Virus record (IMG/VR): IMGVR_UViG_3300044675_000089
Coordinates: 1 to 37,338 of that record
Direction: 5' to 3' (one strand)
Length of the DNA stretch: 37,338 nucleotides
DNA from: a virus
Shown here one piece after another: positions 6,911-15,562 of this stretch (positions within the stretch are counted from its first letter, which is position 1; the number at the start of each line of letters is the position of its first letter). A program made the translations under genes and the position numbers. The notes beneath the pieces are model-generated. The model was not told the origin of the DNA. It saw nothing but the letters and a program-made list of their open reading frames with translations, and did not search any database.

Positions 6911-7904
6911 GTAATGCTTCTAACTCTTTTACTTTATTAGGGTTTTCTTTTAAGTATTCAACTACCTTTGCTCTACCCTGAAATCTTTCACCTAATACTG
7001 TGTACCATGCTCCACCTTTTTCAATAACTCCGTAGTTTTCTGCTGTATCAACTAGATCTGCTACTTTATCTACTCCTACAACTTCTGCATCAAAATAAAA
7101 ATCGTAAGATCCTCCAATAAATGCTGGACCTGTTTTATTAAAATCAATGTTCCAGTTAACTGCACGACCAATTTTTGATTCTATAAACTTATCTCCAACC
7201 GCTACTTTACCTTTGATTGCTTGGTTTTCTGATTCACTTGACCAAAGTTTAACAATGGTACTTGAAAAAAACTTAACAGCGTGTCCACCAGTTGGTTGAT
7301 GACTAGCATACATTGCACCAATATTGTTACGTTGTTGAGAAATTAAAATAAGAAGAGTTTGACTGTCTTGATTGTTAGCATAATTTAACATCTTTACAGC
7401 ATTAGTCATATCTCTTGCTTCTGCACCTATCTGTTTTGTATTTTCTAACTGTTTTAATTCTGTTGAATCTTTTTCAAAATATATTGCAGGAAGTAATGCT
7501 GATATTGAATCTACAACTAACACGTCTACTTTTGCTTTCATTAACTGAGTAGCAACGTCAACCATATCGTTTACCGTTCTTGCTTCTGAATAAATTAACT
7601 TATCTGTGTCAACACCTAATCGTCTAGCCCACTCTGGATCAAAAGATTGTTCTGCATCTATCCAAGCACACATCTTTCCATCTTTTTGTGCTTCGGCAAT
7701 CATTTGTAAACAAAAAGAAGATTTACCTGCTGATTTGTTTCCCCAAATTAAAACTTGTCTACCATAAGCAAAGCCACCTTTTAAAGCCTTTGTCAATCCA
7801 ATACTTGGAGTTTTTTGTTTTCTTACTTCTACGTCAGTTCCTATAGTTAATCTTTTTCTTAAACTAGGATCTAACTGTGATAATAGTTCATCTATTAGTA
7901 TCAT
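6900..7904 (-). CDS. recA: RecA-family recombinase
   Basis: The predicted protein has 334 residues. It would form filaments on single-stranded DNA and catalyse strand exchange. Walker A is at residues 55-62 (GNKSAGKS). The catalytic Glu that activates water corresponds to E85 in WIDAEQSFDPEWARRLGVD. Walker B ends at D132 (VDVLVVDS). A loop region with ISQQRNNIGAMYASHQPTGGHAVKF matches the L1/L2 DNA-binding part of RecA. It is slightly shorter than bacterial RecA and lacks the usual acidic C-terminal tail. ATG at 7904 overlaps the polymerase stop (ATGA). It should work with the nearby ssDNA-binding protein, Cas4-like nuclease and resolvases. Confidence 0.92.
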   Translation of the reverse strand: MILIDELLSQLDPSLRKRLTIGTDVEVRKQKTPSIGLTKALKGGFAYGRQVLIWGNKSAGKSSFCLQMIAEAQKDGKMCAWIDAEQSFDPEWARRLGVDTDKLIYSEARTVNDMVDVATQLMKAKVDVLVVDSISALLPAIYFEKDSTELKQLENTKQIGAEARDMTNAVKMLNYANNQDSQTLLILISQQRNNIGAMYASHQPTGGHAVKFFSSTIVKLWSSESENQAIKGKVAVGDKFIESKIGRAVNWNIDFNKTGPAFIGGSYDFYFDAEVVGVDKVADLVDTAENYGVIEKGGAWYTVLGERFQGRAKVVEYLKENPNKVKELEALLEQ

Positions 7905-10900
7905 TTACTTACCTCTTTCAGTGTTTTAGTTCCGTCTTTTGTTAGATCGAAAATCATTTTGTTTGCTTTACCAGGTTCGCACTTCATATATGCTTGAGAG
8001 AACATTGTTGGGAATACAACTATTGATTCCATATCTCTAGAAGCATCTGCAATTATCATGTTTGCCATTTTCTTTCCTGTTTTTGTTACTCTAGGCTTAA
8101 AGGATAGCACATATTTCTCATCATTGCTATATGGTAATGACTTATAATTTAAAAACTTAATTAGTGGATTGTTAAAATTTTGTTTAATCTCGTCTACAGG
8201 AACTGCTTCCATAATTCTGTTTGAAGCAACAGCAAGAATATAAGTTCTTCCTGGTTCTATTTTAGTTTCTTCATCATCGAATATGCCAATGAGTCCTGTG
8301 TTGTCCATTAGTTCTACTCTCGACCAACCTTTTCCTCTTTTAATTTTTTTAATTACACCCATCAAAACAAAAACATTTTCTTCATCAAAATCTTCTACGC
8401 TATTTAAGTATGCATAAAAGTGAGGAGGTACACTTGTTTTAAACTCTGGTAAGTTTAAATATTCGTACAAGTTTTCTTTTACCTTTACATCATCTCTAGG
8501 ATTATCGTCAAAAGTTAAAGCACCCAAAGCATCTAGTGCTTGTACTGCTCTTGAATTAATGCCACTACCTTTTTTAGACGCTATTTTAGTAAACTCTTCT
8601 TTAGAAGTATATGGTCTATGTGCAATAATCTTTTCAGATACTCCGTCTGAGATCCATTTAATTGCAGATAGTCCTATTCTAATTCCTTTACCCTCGATTT
8701 TAAAATCACTATTAGACTCATTAACGTGAGGAAGTTTAACCGAAATATTCATTCTTTTTGCTTCAATCAAGTATTCAGTTCTAGCATCTTTGTCTTGTTC
8801 ATTCTTTAATAATGAATACATAAATTCTGTTGGATAATAATACTTTAACCATGCCGTCCAATAAGACAGAGTTGAATAAGCAACGGCATGAGATTTGTTA
8901 AATGAGTATCCCGCATGAGCCTCAAAGTCGTGCCATAGTTGTTCTGCTTTAAATGGTGTAATATGTTTTGATGCTCCAACAACAAAGCGATCTTTAAATT
9001 CATCAAACTCTGCCGCATCTTTTTTCTTACCAATGATCTTACGAACCTTATCAGATTCTGCCATTGTCATTCCACCTAGGTAAACACATGCTTGCATAAC
9101 TTGTTCTTGATACAAAACACAACCATATGTATCTTTTGTAAACTCTTGCATAATAGGATGAATATACTCTGTGACCTGCTTACCGTGTTTTCTTAACAAG
9201 TAGTCTTTACCAATAGTGTTCATAGCACCTGGTCTTACTAAAGCATTGGAAGCGGCAAGTTCATTTAAATTAGAAACATTCATCTTTACCAACAAGTTTG
9301 TATATGGAGTTGCTTCACATTGAAACACACCCTTTGTCTTTCCTTCTGACAACATTTCATATACACCTTTGTCGTCTAATTTAATTTCATTCAATCTAAT
9401 ATTAATCTTATGTCTTTCTTTAATAGATTTTAATGTGTCGTCAATCACCGTTAAAGTTTTTAATCCAAGAATATCTAATTTAATTAAACCTATGTCTGCT
9501 GCTTCTTCCATGTCTACAGCAACCACTGGAATTCTATACTTTGTTCCTGGTGCAGTTCTAGTTTCCATTGGAGCATATTTAAAAATAGGTTCTTTAGCAG
9601 TTACAACACCTGCGGCATGAATACCTGTTCCACGAATACGACCACGCAACTGCTCTCCGTATGTTACTACTTCTGGATACTTTAATCTAAACCATTGTGC
9701 TGTTGTTGACTTTGTAAAGTCATCCCAATCATCTACTGTTTTTAAAACTTTATTAACATCTGCTAAAGGTATATCAAATGCTCTAGATACATCTCTTACA
9801 ATTCCTTTTCCTTTAAACATTAAGAATGTTGCAATTGAAGCAACATTTTCATATTCTTTTTCAAGATATGCTTTAACTTCGTCACGTCTTGAATCAGCAA
9901 TGTCTGAATCAATATCTGGAAAGTCGTTACGGTCTGGGTTTACGAATCTAAAAAACAATAAATCATATTCTAAAGGATCTATCTCAGTAATACCAAGTGC
10001 GTAACAAATTAAAGATCCTGCTGCAGAGCCACGACCTGGACCAACAAGAATTCCTTGCTCTTTAGCCCAATTAAGCATGTTACTTACAATTAAAAAATAT
10101 GGTGCAAAGTTTTTATCTTCAATAATTTCTAACTCTTCTAATGCTCTATCTAAGTATTCATCTTTATGAGCAAGACCTTTATTGACCAATCCTTTGATAA
10201 CTAAATCTTTTAAAGTATCTTGTGGGTTATCAACTTTTGTGGGTAGTAAATCTAAATGAGAAACAATATTATAATCTTCTACCTTATCAGCAATCTCAAC
10301 ACTATGATTATAAATATCATCTCTATCTATACCCTGCATATTCATAGCCTGCTTCATTTCTTCATATGAAAGCAAATGGATATCAAAAGATCTAAAAGAC
10401 ATCATTCTGTTTTCACCATATAAATAGTCAAGACGTTTCATAATGTTGTCAATCTTTTGAGATTTTTCAAACTTAATATCTTTTTCTAATTTAGCGTGAG
10501 TATTTAAAAGAAGCATAATTTCTTGAATAATCTTTTGATCCTTAGTAGCATGATGACAATCTGGGGTAACAACAGATTTAATATCCATACTATCTGCTAT
10601 TTCCAAAAGGTTTTTATTCATCTCTTTAGAATTATGAGGCATAACCTCTACATAAAAGTCATCACCAAACACATCTTTAAACCAAGACAAATGTTTCTTA
10701 GCAGCAGCATATTCACTATGTTCTAATGCCTTATTAATCAAACCAGACATACAGGCTGATAAAACAATCAAACCCTCTTTATACTTTTCTAATACTTCAA
10801 AATCTATTCTAGGCTTTTTATAAAAACCTTCTGTCCAACCTATTTCATTTAACCTATTTAAATTCTCTAAACCTTGTTGATTCTTAGCAAGAATAACAAT

Positions 10901-11179
10901 ATGATTGTAAACTAAATCTAAAGGATTACCTGCTCGTTCTGCTTTATCTCTTCTATCAAATCTATCATGAGTAATATAGCCTTCTATACCAAGGATTGGC
11001 TTTATACCCTCGGCTTTTGCTGCACGATACATCGGACGATGTCCAGATAGTGCACCATGATCAGTGATGGCTATGGCTTGCATTCCGTTAACTTTAGCAC
11101 GTTTGCAATACTCTTCTGGAGTTGCAACACCATCCATTAATGAATAGTGCGTGTGGACGTGCAGAGGTACGTAATTCAA
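7901..11179 (-). CDS. dnaE: DNA polymerase III alpha subunit (DnaE-type replicative polymerase)
   Basis: The predicted protein has 1092 residues. It begins with a PHP domain (1-215) whose candidate metal ligands H7, H9, D16, H41, E66, H93, C143, D207 and H209 all look present, so the domain may have proofreading activity. The C-family polymerase palm follows: GPGRGSAAGS at 380-389, catalytic Asp D424 and D426 in PDIDSD, and a third Asp at 569 (LIKLDILGL). The C-terminus carries an OB-fold-like segment (LMGVIKKIKRGKGWSRVELMD). No separate epsilon exonuclease is seen. The start is TTG at 11179, supported by GAAAGG about 7 bases upstream and by the HxH motif needing this N-terminus. The stop overlaps recA. 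Confidence 0.95.
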   Translation of the reverse strand: MNYVPLHVHTHYSLMDGVATPEEYCKRAKVNGMQAIAITDHGALSGHRPMYRAAKAEGIKPILGIEGYITHDRFDRRDKAERAGNPLDLVYNHIVILAKNQQGLENLNRLNEIGWTEGFYKKPRIDFEVLEKYKEGLIVLSACMSGLINKALEHSEYAAAKKHLSWFKDVFGDDFYVEVMPHNSKEMNKNLLEIADSMDIKSVVTPDCHHATKDQKIIQEIMLLLNTHAKLEKDIKFEKSQKIDNIMKRLDYLYGENRMMSFRSFDIHLLSYEEMKQAMNMQGIDRDDIYNHSVEIADKVEDYNIVSHLDLLPTKVDNPQDTLKDLVIKGLVNKGLAHKDEYLDRALEELEIIEDKNFAPYFLIVSNMLNWAKEQGILVGPGRGSAAGSLICYALGITEIDPLEYDLLFFRFVNPDRNDFPDIDSDIADSRRDEVKAYLEKEYENVASIATFLMFKGKGIVRDVSRAFDIPLADVNKVLKTVDDWDDFTKSTTAQWFRLKYPEVVTYGEQLRGRIRGTGIHAAGVVTAKEPIFKYAPMETRTAPGTKYRIPVVAVDMEEAADIGLIKLDILGLKTLTVIDDTLKSIKERHKINIRLNEIKLDDKGVYEMLSEGKTKGVFQCEATPYTNLLVKMNVSNLNELAASNALVRPGAMNTIGKDYLLRKHGKQVTEYIHPIMQEFTKDTYGCVLYQEQVMQACVYLGGMTMAESDKVRKIIGKKKDAAEFDEFKDRFVVGASKHITPFKAEQLWHDFEAHAGYSFNKSHAVAYSTLSYWTAWLKYYYPTEFMYSLLKNEQDKDARTEYLIEAKRMNISVKLPHVNESNSDFKIEGKGIRIGLSAIKWISDGVSEKIIAHRPYTSKEEFTKIASKKGSGINSRAVQALDALGALTFDDNPRDDVKVKENLYEYLNLPEFKTSVPPHFYAYLNSVEDFDEENVFVLMGVIKKIKRGKGWSRVELMDNTGLIGIFDDEETKIEPGRTYILAVASNRIMEAVPVDEIKQNFNNPLIKFLNYKSLPYSNDEKYVLSFKPRVTKTGKKMANMIIADASRDMESIVVFPTMFSQAYMKCEPGKANKMIFDLTKDGTKTLKEVSK

Positions 11180-11198
11180 ACCATAGCCTTTCGGTTAA

Positions 11199-11849
11199 TT
11201 ACCAGTCAACTGATGTTGAGGTAGTAGGATTATCAAATCCCAAATAAAACGCTTCTTGTTCTGCATATGGAACTTTTTTCAAAGCATTTTCAACATTTGG
11301 AAATTCGAACTTAGACCAATCAAATGGTTCAGTATCTTCTTTTAATGGAATAAGAGTATAAGTTGTTTCAGTACCCTTGCCATTTCTTTTTAATTTCCAA
11401 TTCATGTTTGAAATGCTTGATGACTCAGAAGCATATTCTCTAATTGTATTGAATGTTGCAGACTTTGAAACACCCATACTCCATACTGCAATGTATGGAT
11501 CGTTAATGCCATCATCTACCAATACGTTAGCATAGAAGCGAAGACGTGCTCCCCATCCTGCTTTAGTATCTTTGCGATGCATTTCTTCTGCCCAGTCTTT
11601 ACCTTCTTCATCCATAGTATCTACAGCCTTACGCTTGTAGTCTTTTGGATTTGTGTGTTCTTTTACAACGATAGCAAGTCCACGCTTTTCATCATAGTGT
11701 GGAGAGTCTGAATCCAATTCACTTACAAAGCGAATTTGAACACTTTGACCATCGTCTAGTTTTAGCCACTTTATCTTTGGGCTGTTTGAATCATATTTTG
11801 GCTTATCAATTGCAGCCTCAATATTTTTTAGTCCTTTTATAATTGACAT
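11199..11849 (-). CDS. Single-stranded DNA-binding protein (phage type)
   Basis: The predicted protein has 216 residues. The order DGQSVQIRFVSELD, then KEHTNPKDYKRKAV, KAGWGARLRFYANVLVDDG and WKLKRNGKG matches the gp32-like ssDNA-binding proteins encoded next to polymerase in many phages. It has no cysteine, so unlike T4 gp32 it cannot carry a zinc module. The C-terminus (TSTSVDW) ends in an aromatic residue. The ATG has a strong AAGGAG site. Several Arg codons are CGT or CGC, whereas AGA dominates in neighbouring genes, which together with a likely promoter of its own suggests high expression. It would coat ssDNA at the fork and help load RecA. Confidence 0.78.
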   Translation of the reverse strand: MSIIKGLKNIEAAIDKPKYDSNSPKIKWLKLDDGQSVQIRFVSELDSDSPHYDEKRGLAIVVKEHTNPKDYKRKAVDTMDEEGKDWAEEMHRKDTKAGWGARLRFYANVLVDDGINDPYIAVWSMGVSKSATFNTIREYASESSSISNMNWKLKRNGKGTETTYTLIPLKEDTEPFDWSKFEFPNVENALKKVPYAEQEAFYLGFDNPTTSTSVDW

Positions 11850-11891
11850 ATATTTCTCCTTAATGTTTTGCTCTGTATATGAGCAGTGGTT

Positions 11892-12845
11892 CTAGTTTAG
11901 CATAGAGTATAGTACATTGTCAAACTTATCTACAAATAACTTTAGATCATCATTAGACAAATCTGAAACATCTTTTATACCCTCTGGAAGTTCTGGTGCT
12001 ATACATCCTGATCCAAAAAACTCAATCATTTTCTTAGACATATTTCTTCCAGCCTCATCGTTATCTCCTAAAACTATAACTTGATTAAAGTATTGTTTTA
12101 GAAGTTTTCTTTGTTCTTTTGAAATAGTAGCACCAAGAGTAGCAACAGCATGAACACCAACTTGTTCTAACCTTATTGCATCAAATGATGACTCTACAAC
12201 AAAAACCTTATCATGCCTTTTGGCTCTTTGCAAATTAAACAACGTCTTACTCTTTTGTAATCCAGGGGTATTCTTAAAAACCTTTCCCTCTACAGATCTA
12301 CCAACAAATCCTAAACATATTCCATTAGGAGAATAAACTGGGATGGTAACCATATCCTGTTTATCTGAATATCCTAGTTTATATTTAATAACACTTTCTT
12401 TAGTTATCTTTCTTGACTTATAATAATCTGCTGCTCTTTCCATACTCAAAGCATTACTGTTTAACTTATCTATCATTTCAGAATCATACTCTTCAAACTC
12501 AATTTTCTTTTCAAGCATTTGTGTAACATTCTCTAAAATATTTTTACTATCAGATTTAGAATCAATTAATCTTGCTGCCTCAAAATATGATCTACCTGAA
12601 GCCTGCATTATAACTTCTACAAGTTCCTTAGTTTCCTGACAAGCGAAACAATAAAACATACCACTAGTCTTATGAACTTCTCCTGCTGGAGTTCTATTGT
12701 TATTATGAAACGGACAAAATATAATAAAGTCTATATCTACTTCTGATACTATGTCTATGCCAGAGGCTAGAAGACTTCTTCTGATTTGAGATTCTGAGTA
12801 GTAGTTGATGTTATAACTTGGTTCTTGTCGATTCCCTTTACGCAT
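11892..12845 (-). CDS. dnaG: DnaG-type primase
   Basis: The predicted protein has 317 residues, shorter than bacterial DnaG because it lacks the C-terminal helicase-binding domain. The N-terminal CHC2 zinc finger uses C44, H47, C66 and C69 (FCPFHNNN, then FYCFACQ). The TOPRIM catalytic core shows E218 (FVVESSFDAIRL) and D261-N-D263 (VLGDNDEAGR). A RNA polymerase-like basic region lies between (about 130-200). It would lay RNA primers for the DnaE polymerase at a fork opened by the neighbouring DnaB. The ATG at 12845 lies 79 bases inside the preceding gene, an unusually long overlap for this genome, with GGAAAG about 10 bases upstream. Confidence 0.93.
   Translation of the reverse strand: MRKGNRQEPSYNINYYSESQIRRSLLASGIDIVSEVDIDFIIFCPFHNNNRTPAGEVHKTSGMFYCFACQETKELVEVIMQASGRSYFEAARLIDSKSDSKNILENVTQMLEKKIEFEEYDSEMIDKLNSNALSMERAADYYKSRKITKESVIKYKLGYSDKQDMVTIPVYSPNGICLGFVGRSVEGKVFKNTPGLQKSKTLFNLQRAKRHDKVFVVESSFDAIRLEQVGVHAVATLGATISKEQRKLLKQYFNQVIVLGDNDEAGRNMSKKMIEFFGSGCIAPELPEGIKDVSDLSNDDLKLFVDKFDNVLYSMLN
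11894..11923 (-). promoter_or_regulatory. Candidate promoter for the ssDNA-binding protein gene
   Basis: On the minus strand a perfect -35 TTGACA (11923-11918) is followed after 18 bases by TAAACT (11899-11894), inside and just past the last codons of the primase gene. A 5-bp hairpin (TGCTC / GAGCA) lies between the predicted start site and the AAGGAG ribosome site. Confidence 0.4.
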
Positions 12846-13081
12846 TTTGCTCTTTTCTTTCCAACATAAACTCCGTAAACTGATAGTTTAAATTCAAATG
12901 TCTTACCATTGTAACTGATTGTAAAGTCTGGGTCAATGTCATATCTTGGAACATAACCTTTTTGTCTCATACCATTGCAGATCATATTGATGTATTGATC
13001 TTTTATTTTAGGAATCTTGGCGTCATCAAAGATCTCACCTTCTAAACCAAATTTAGTGATCTTTCTATGACTGTATGACAT
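12767..13081 (-). CDS. Conserved replication-block protein of unknown function
   Basis: The predicted protein has 104 residues and is basic. The N-terminus TKFGLEGEIFDDAKIPKI and the middle GYVPRYDIDPDFTI plus FEFKLSVYGVYVGKK look conserved in type, from memory of related phage replication modules, but I know of no assigned function. The D-x-D and E-x-K pattern (DPDFTI, FEFKLS) loosely recalls a PD-(D/E)XK core, which is only a suggestion. The ATG has no ribosome site and lies 6 bases after a TGATATAAT motif, so a leaderless mRNA is likely. The last 79 bases overlap the primase gene in another frame. Confidence 0.75.
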   Translation of the reverse strand: MSYSHRKITKFGLEGEIFDDAKIPKIKDQYINMICNGMRQKGYVPRYDIDPDFTISYNGKTFEFKLSVYGVYVGKKRAKCVKGIDKNQVITSTTTQNLKSEEVF

Positions 13082-13087
13082 ACCTAA

Positions 13088-13096
13088 ATTATATCA
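13088..13096 (-). promoter_or_regulatory. Extended -10 promoter TGATATAAT, leaderless type
   Basis: The minus strand reads TGATATAAT, then six bases (TTAGGT), then ATG at 13081. The spacing puts the transcription start at the start codon. It lies in the 22-base gap after the helicase gene and would restart expression of the unknown gene and primase within the replication operon. Confidence 0.55.
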
Positions 13097-13103
13097 ATAG
13101 TAT

Positions 13104-14330
13104 TTAAGATACCCCCTCATTATCCTTATACATAAACCTTCCAGAATCAAAGTCAATGTCAATCATAAATTCTCCAGAAAAACCATGACGATTCTTTCTA
13201 AAGATACACTCCAGAATACTACTTCCTGCAGCACGACCAAGTGCAAGTACCCAGTCAGCATCATAAGCCAACTGTCTAGACCAAGCAACTTGACCAAGAG
13301 ATGGGACACTATACATATCTGTAGCATCATCTGGTGTAGCAGAAGCAATAGCAACAATAGGAACTTGTTCTGATATAGCAAGTATCTTTAATTCTCTAGA
13401 TATGTTTTTAATTTTTACAACTTCATTATCTGTATAGTTGTTTGATTGCATCAATTGAATATAATCAACAAAAACTATATCTGGAGAGTATTGATCTACT
13501 TTACCCCTCAAAACTGATGGGCTAACTTCACCCAATCCATCATTAGAAACGATATGAAATGGTGGCATATTCTTTAAGTGTTGATCTCCCCATATTTTAA
13601 ATGCTTCTGGGTCAACAACTCCAGAACTTAACTTTCTATGAGAAAACATTCCTTGTCCCATAATTGTGTATACACGATTACGGACTTCTGTCTCTGTCAT
13701 TTCAAGAGATAAGACTAGTGGCTTTCTTCCGTTCTTCCATGCCTGAACAGCCATAAAGAGTGCAAGCCAAGACTTGCCAATAGCAGGATAAGCAAGAAGA
13801 ATACCAAACTGACCAGGAGCAATACCCGCTGGAAGATAGTTATCGAAACCCGCAAGACCTGTTTTAATACCGCCAATACCTTTTTCATTCATTTCCTTTA
13901 CATGTTTGTAGTAAGCAAGAGCATCTTCGATATCAACTGCATCAACATCTCTAATGTCTGCTGTTATTCTTTTTAATTCTGATGTCTTGGTTATAATACT
14001 ATTAAGTGCTTCATTAGGTTGATTATTTTTTAATTTACTAGCAGTGTCCATTAAAACATTACTTAGACTACTTTGTAAATGCTCTGTTCTTAATTCTTCT
14101 AAATGATGTTTAGTTCCACCTATTTCACCAACTGGACTAAAGTCTCTAAACTTTTCTACAACTAAATCAACTGAAGGAACTGTACTATTTTGTTCTTGAT
14201 AATTTCTAACAAAATCCCAAACATCTTTATGTGTTTTAAATAAAGCATCTGGATTTGCTTGTAACAATATATGTATTTGTTTATCTTTTAATACAGCAGA
14301 TAGGACTTTGCCTTCTAATTCTGCTGACAT
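13104..14330 (-). CDS. dnaB: Replicative DnaB-like helicase
   Basis: The predicted protein has 408 residues. The N-terminal helical domain (1-130) has the DnaB pattern (ELEGKVLSAVL). The RecA-like ATPase begins at GGIKTGLAGFDNYLPAG. Walker A is AYPAIGKSW with K186, a variant of the usual ARPGMGKT. The DnaB signature LSLEMTETEVRNR follows, then Walker B IVFVDYIQLM, and a late NRHG segment probably supplies the arginine finger. It should unwind the fork as a hexamer. It starts at an ATG overlapping the stop of the preceding gene (TAATG), which places it beside a possible loader. Confidence 0.92.
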   Translation of the reverse strand: MSAELEGKVLSAVLKDKQIHILLQANPDALFKTHKDVWDFVRNYQEQNSTVPSVDLVVEKFRDFSPVGEIGGTKHHLEELRTEHLQSSLSNVLMDTASKLKNNQPNEALNSIITKTSELKRITADIRDVDAVDIEDALAYYKHVKEMNEKGIGGIKTGLAGFDNYLPAGIAPGQFGILLAYPAIGKSWLALFMAVQAWKNGRKPLVLSLEMTETEVRNRVYTIMGQGMFSHRKLSSGVVDPEAFKIWGDQHLKNMPPFHIVSNDGLGEVSPSVLRGKVDQYSPDIVFVDYIQLMQSNNYTDNEVVKIKNISRELKILAISEQVPIVAIASATPDDATDMYSVPSLGQVAWSRQLAYDADWVLALGRAAGSSILECIFRKNRHGFSGEFMIDIDFDSGRFMYKDNEGVS

Positions 14331-14635
14331 TATTTACCTAGCCAATCTTTTGCTTGTTCACGAAGTACGGCTCTAATTCTAGCATCTTCTTTTCTTACAG
14401 TCAAGTTTTTAAATATCTTATCTGCATTGTTAACAAACCATTTCCAGTCTGGTGTCTCAGACACTTCAAAATAGTAATCAAGCATATCATAGCAAGTGTC
14501 TAATCCATATGAGTCAATAAGCGATTGTGAAGCCCATTGCTCAATATGAATATTGATATTTACTACCATATCTTTTTGAGATGCTAACTTTTTAAATCTA
14601 GTAATTAGTGCATACCTAATCTTACGATCAGCCAC
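14330..14635 (-). CDS. Small helical protein upstream of DnaB, possible helicase loader
   Basis: The predicted protein has 101 residues and is mostly helical. It begins with a basic stretch (ADRKIRYALITRFKKLA) and contains IEQWASQSLIDSYGLD, WKWFVNNADKIFKNL and a basic C-terminus (RIRAVLREQAKDWLGK). Helical proteins of this size placed directly before a phage DnaB are candidates for helicase loaders or replisome organisers, but no diagnostic motif proves it, and no AAA+ DnaC-type loader is present in the window. One-base overlaps on both sides couple it to the 66-residue gene and to dnaB. Confidence 0.72.
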   Translation of the reverse strand: MADRKIRYALITRFKKLASQKDMVVNINIHIEQWASQSLIDSYGLDTCYDMLDYYFEVSETPDWKWFVNNADKIFKNLTVRKEDARIRAVLREQAKDWLGK

Positions 14636-14835
14636 TATTCTAGTTCTTTCTTCGCATCCTCAATTTTTTCTACTACCTTTGTTTCTATGAACTTGTAAAC
14701 ACGTTCCATAGCCTCGTCATGATTTTCTCCATCACGAACAAAGTCAGTACAACCAAGATCTACCCTAAGGCTTTGAAAATTTCCTAAATTTAATGTGTAA
14801 CCAAGTGTTACATTTACTGTTGTTTTATCAATCAT
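14635..14835 (-). CDS. Short early protein of unknown function
   Basis: The predicted protein has 66 residues. It starts with beta-prone sequence (TTVNVTLGYTLNLGNFQSLRVDLG) and ends with a helix (VYKFIETKVVEKIEDAKKELE). The N-terminal part looks like a small sheet protein that often occurs in phage replication operons. I cannot name a function. It is separated by three bases from the MerR-like gene and overlaps the next by one base. Confidence 0.7.
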   Translation of the reverse strand: MIDKTTVNVTLGYTLNLGNFQSLRVDLGCTDFVRDGENHDEAMERVYKFIETKVVEKIEDAKKELE

Positions 14836-14838
14836 TTA

Positions 14839-15393
14839 CTACCACGTTTCTTCTTGCCATACAGGAATGAACCGCCCATCCTCTGTCTTTGTATATAACA
14901 TTATACTATCTCCTATCAAAGAACGCAACTCCTTCTCTGTAGGTAAATCTCTTCTTGGAGTTATTCTTCCATCTTTTCTAGGTCTTCCTTTATGTATTGT
15001 AGCAAGAACTGAACGAATTGTAAATAGGTCATCTTCTGAAAAATAGGACATCTGTTGAAACTTTCTTTCACCACCTGGGGTAGTTCCAACTGGTGGAGAT
15101 ATTAATCCTAAATCAATCCATCTTTCCATTTGCATTCTTGATCTTCTAAATATTTTTAAAGTGCTACCTACGTTGTAGGCTCTTCTTCTATGCTTTTTAA
15201 AATCACTATATAGCATAGTTTGTTCTTTATCTAGATTAAAATTATAAAGTTCACAGATATCGTTTGCTCTATTATAATGTAATAGTCTTACAAGATTCTT
15301 GTCTAAAAAAAATATAGCCTTACTTGGTTTTATCTTTTTTAGATCGTGCTGCCTAGTCTCTTCGCTCTTATCTTTTCTGAATTCATTATCCAT
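14839..15393 (-). CDS. MerR-like winged-helix DNA-binding protein
   Basis: The predicted protein has 184 residues. After an N-terminal segment (PSKAIFFLDKNLVRLLHYNRA) comes a MerR-type helix-turn-helix at about 68-130: a helix, then MQMERWIDLGLISPP, a wing with TPGGERKFQQ, and SYFSEDDLFTIRSVL. A basic stretch (GRPRKDGRITPRRD) follows. In place of an effector domain there is a short C-terminus with LYTKTEDGRFIPVW. As one of the first genes of the replication block it may act as an early regulator or an origin-binding protein. The first 55 bases overlap the zinc-ribbon gene in another frame. Confidence 0.8.
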   Translation of the reverse strand: MDNEFRKDKSEETRQHDLKKIKPSKAIFFLDKNLVRLLHYNRANDICELYNFNLDKEQTMLYSDFKKHRRRAYNVGSTLKIFRRSRMQMERWIDLGLISPPVGTTPGGERKFQQMSYFSEDDLFTIRSVLATIHKGRPRKDGRITPRRDLPTEKELRSLIGDSIMLYTKTEDGRFIPVWQEETW

Positions 15394-15536
15394 GCTGCTC
15401 TTTTACCATGTCTTTCTGGGTTTTGATACATTTCTCTTTTTCCACAAGCCAAGCAATATAATTCTAAATGGTTATATGATAGAAATACTCTGTCAACAAA
15501 CATTCTTCCTTTGTTGCACTTGAGACACTTGATCAT
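15339..15536 (-). CDS. Zinc-ribbon protein, first gene of the replication block
   Basis: The predicted protein has 65 residues. Cysteines C4, C7, C28 and C31 (IKCLKCNKGRMFVDR, then LELYCLACGKREMY) form a classic zinc ribbon, followed by a basic tail. Short proteins of this kind are frequent in phages of actinobacteria as I recall, and might bind DNA, RNA polymerase or the ribosome. The target here is unknown. The ATG has AAGGA 4 bases upstream and an extended -10 promoter 27 bases before the ATG, so it should be an early, independently transcribed gene. Its end overlaps the MerR-like gene by 55 bases. Confidence 0.82.
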   Translation of the reverse strand: MIKCLKCNKGRMFVDRVFLSYNHLELYCLACGKREMYQNPERHGKRAAWIMNSEKIRAKRLGSTI

Positions 15537-15562
15537 ATATTCCTTAATTTAAATGTTATAAG

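Noticed and set aside
11860-11885. Terminator before the ssDNA-binding protein gene
   Set aside because: The TGCTC/GAGCA stem has only five base pairs and no T-run follows.
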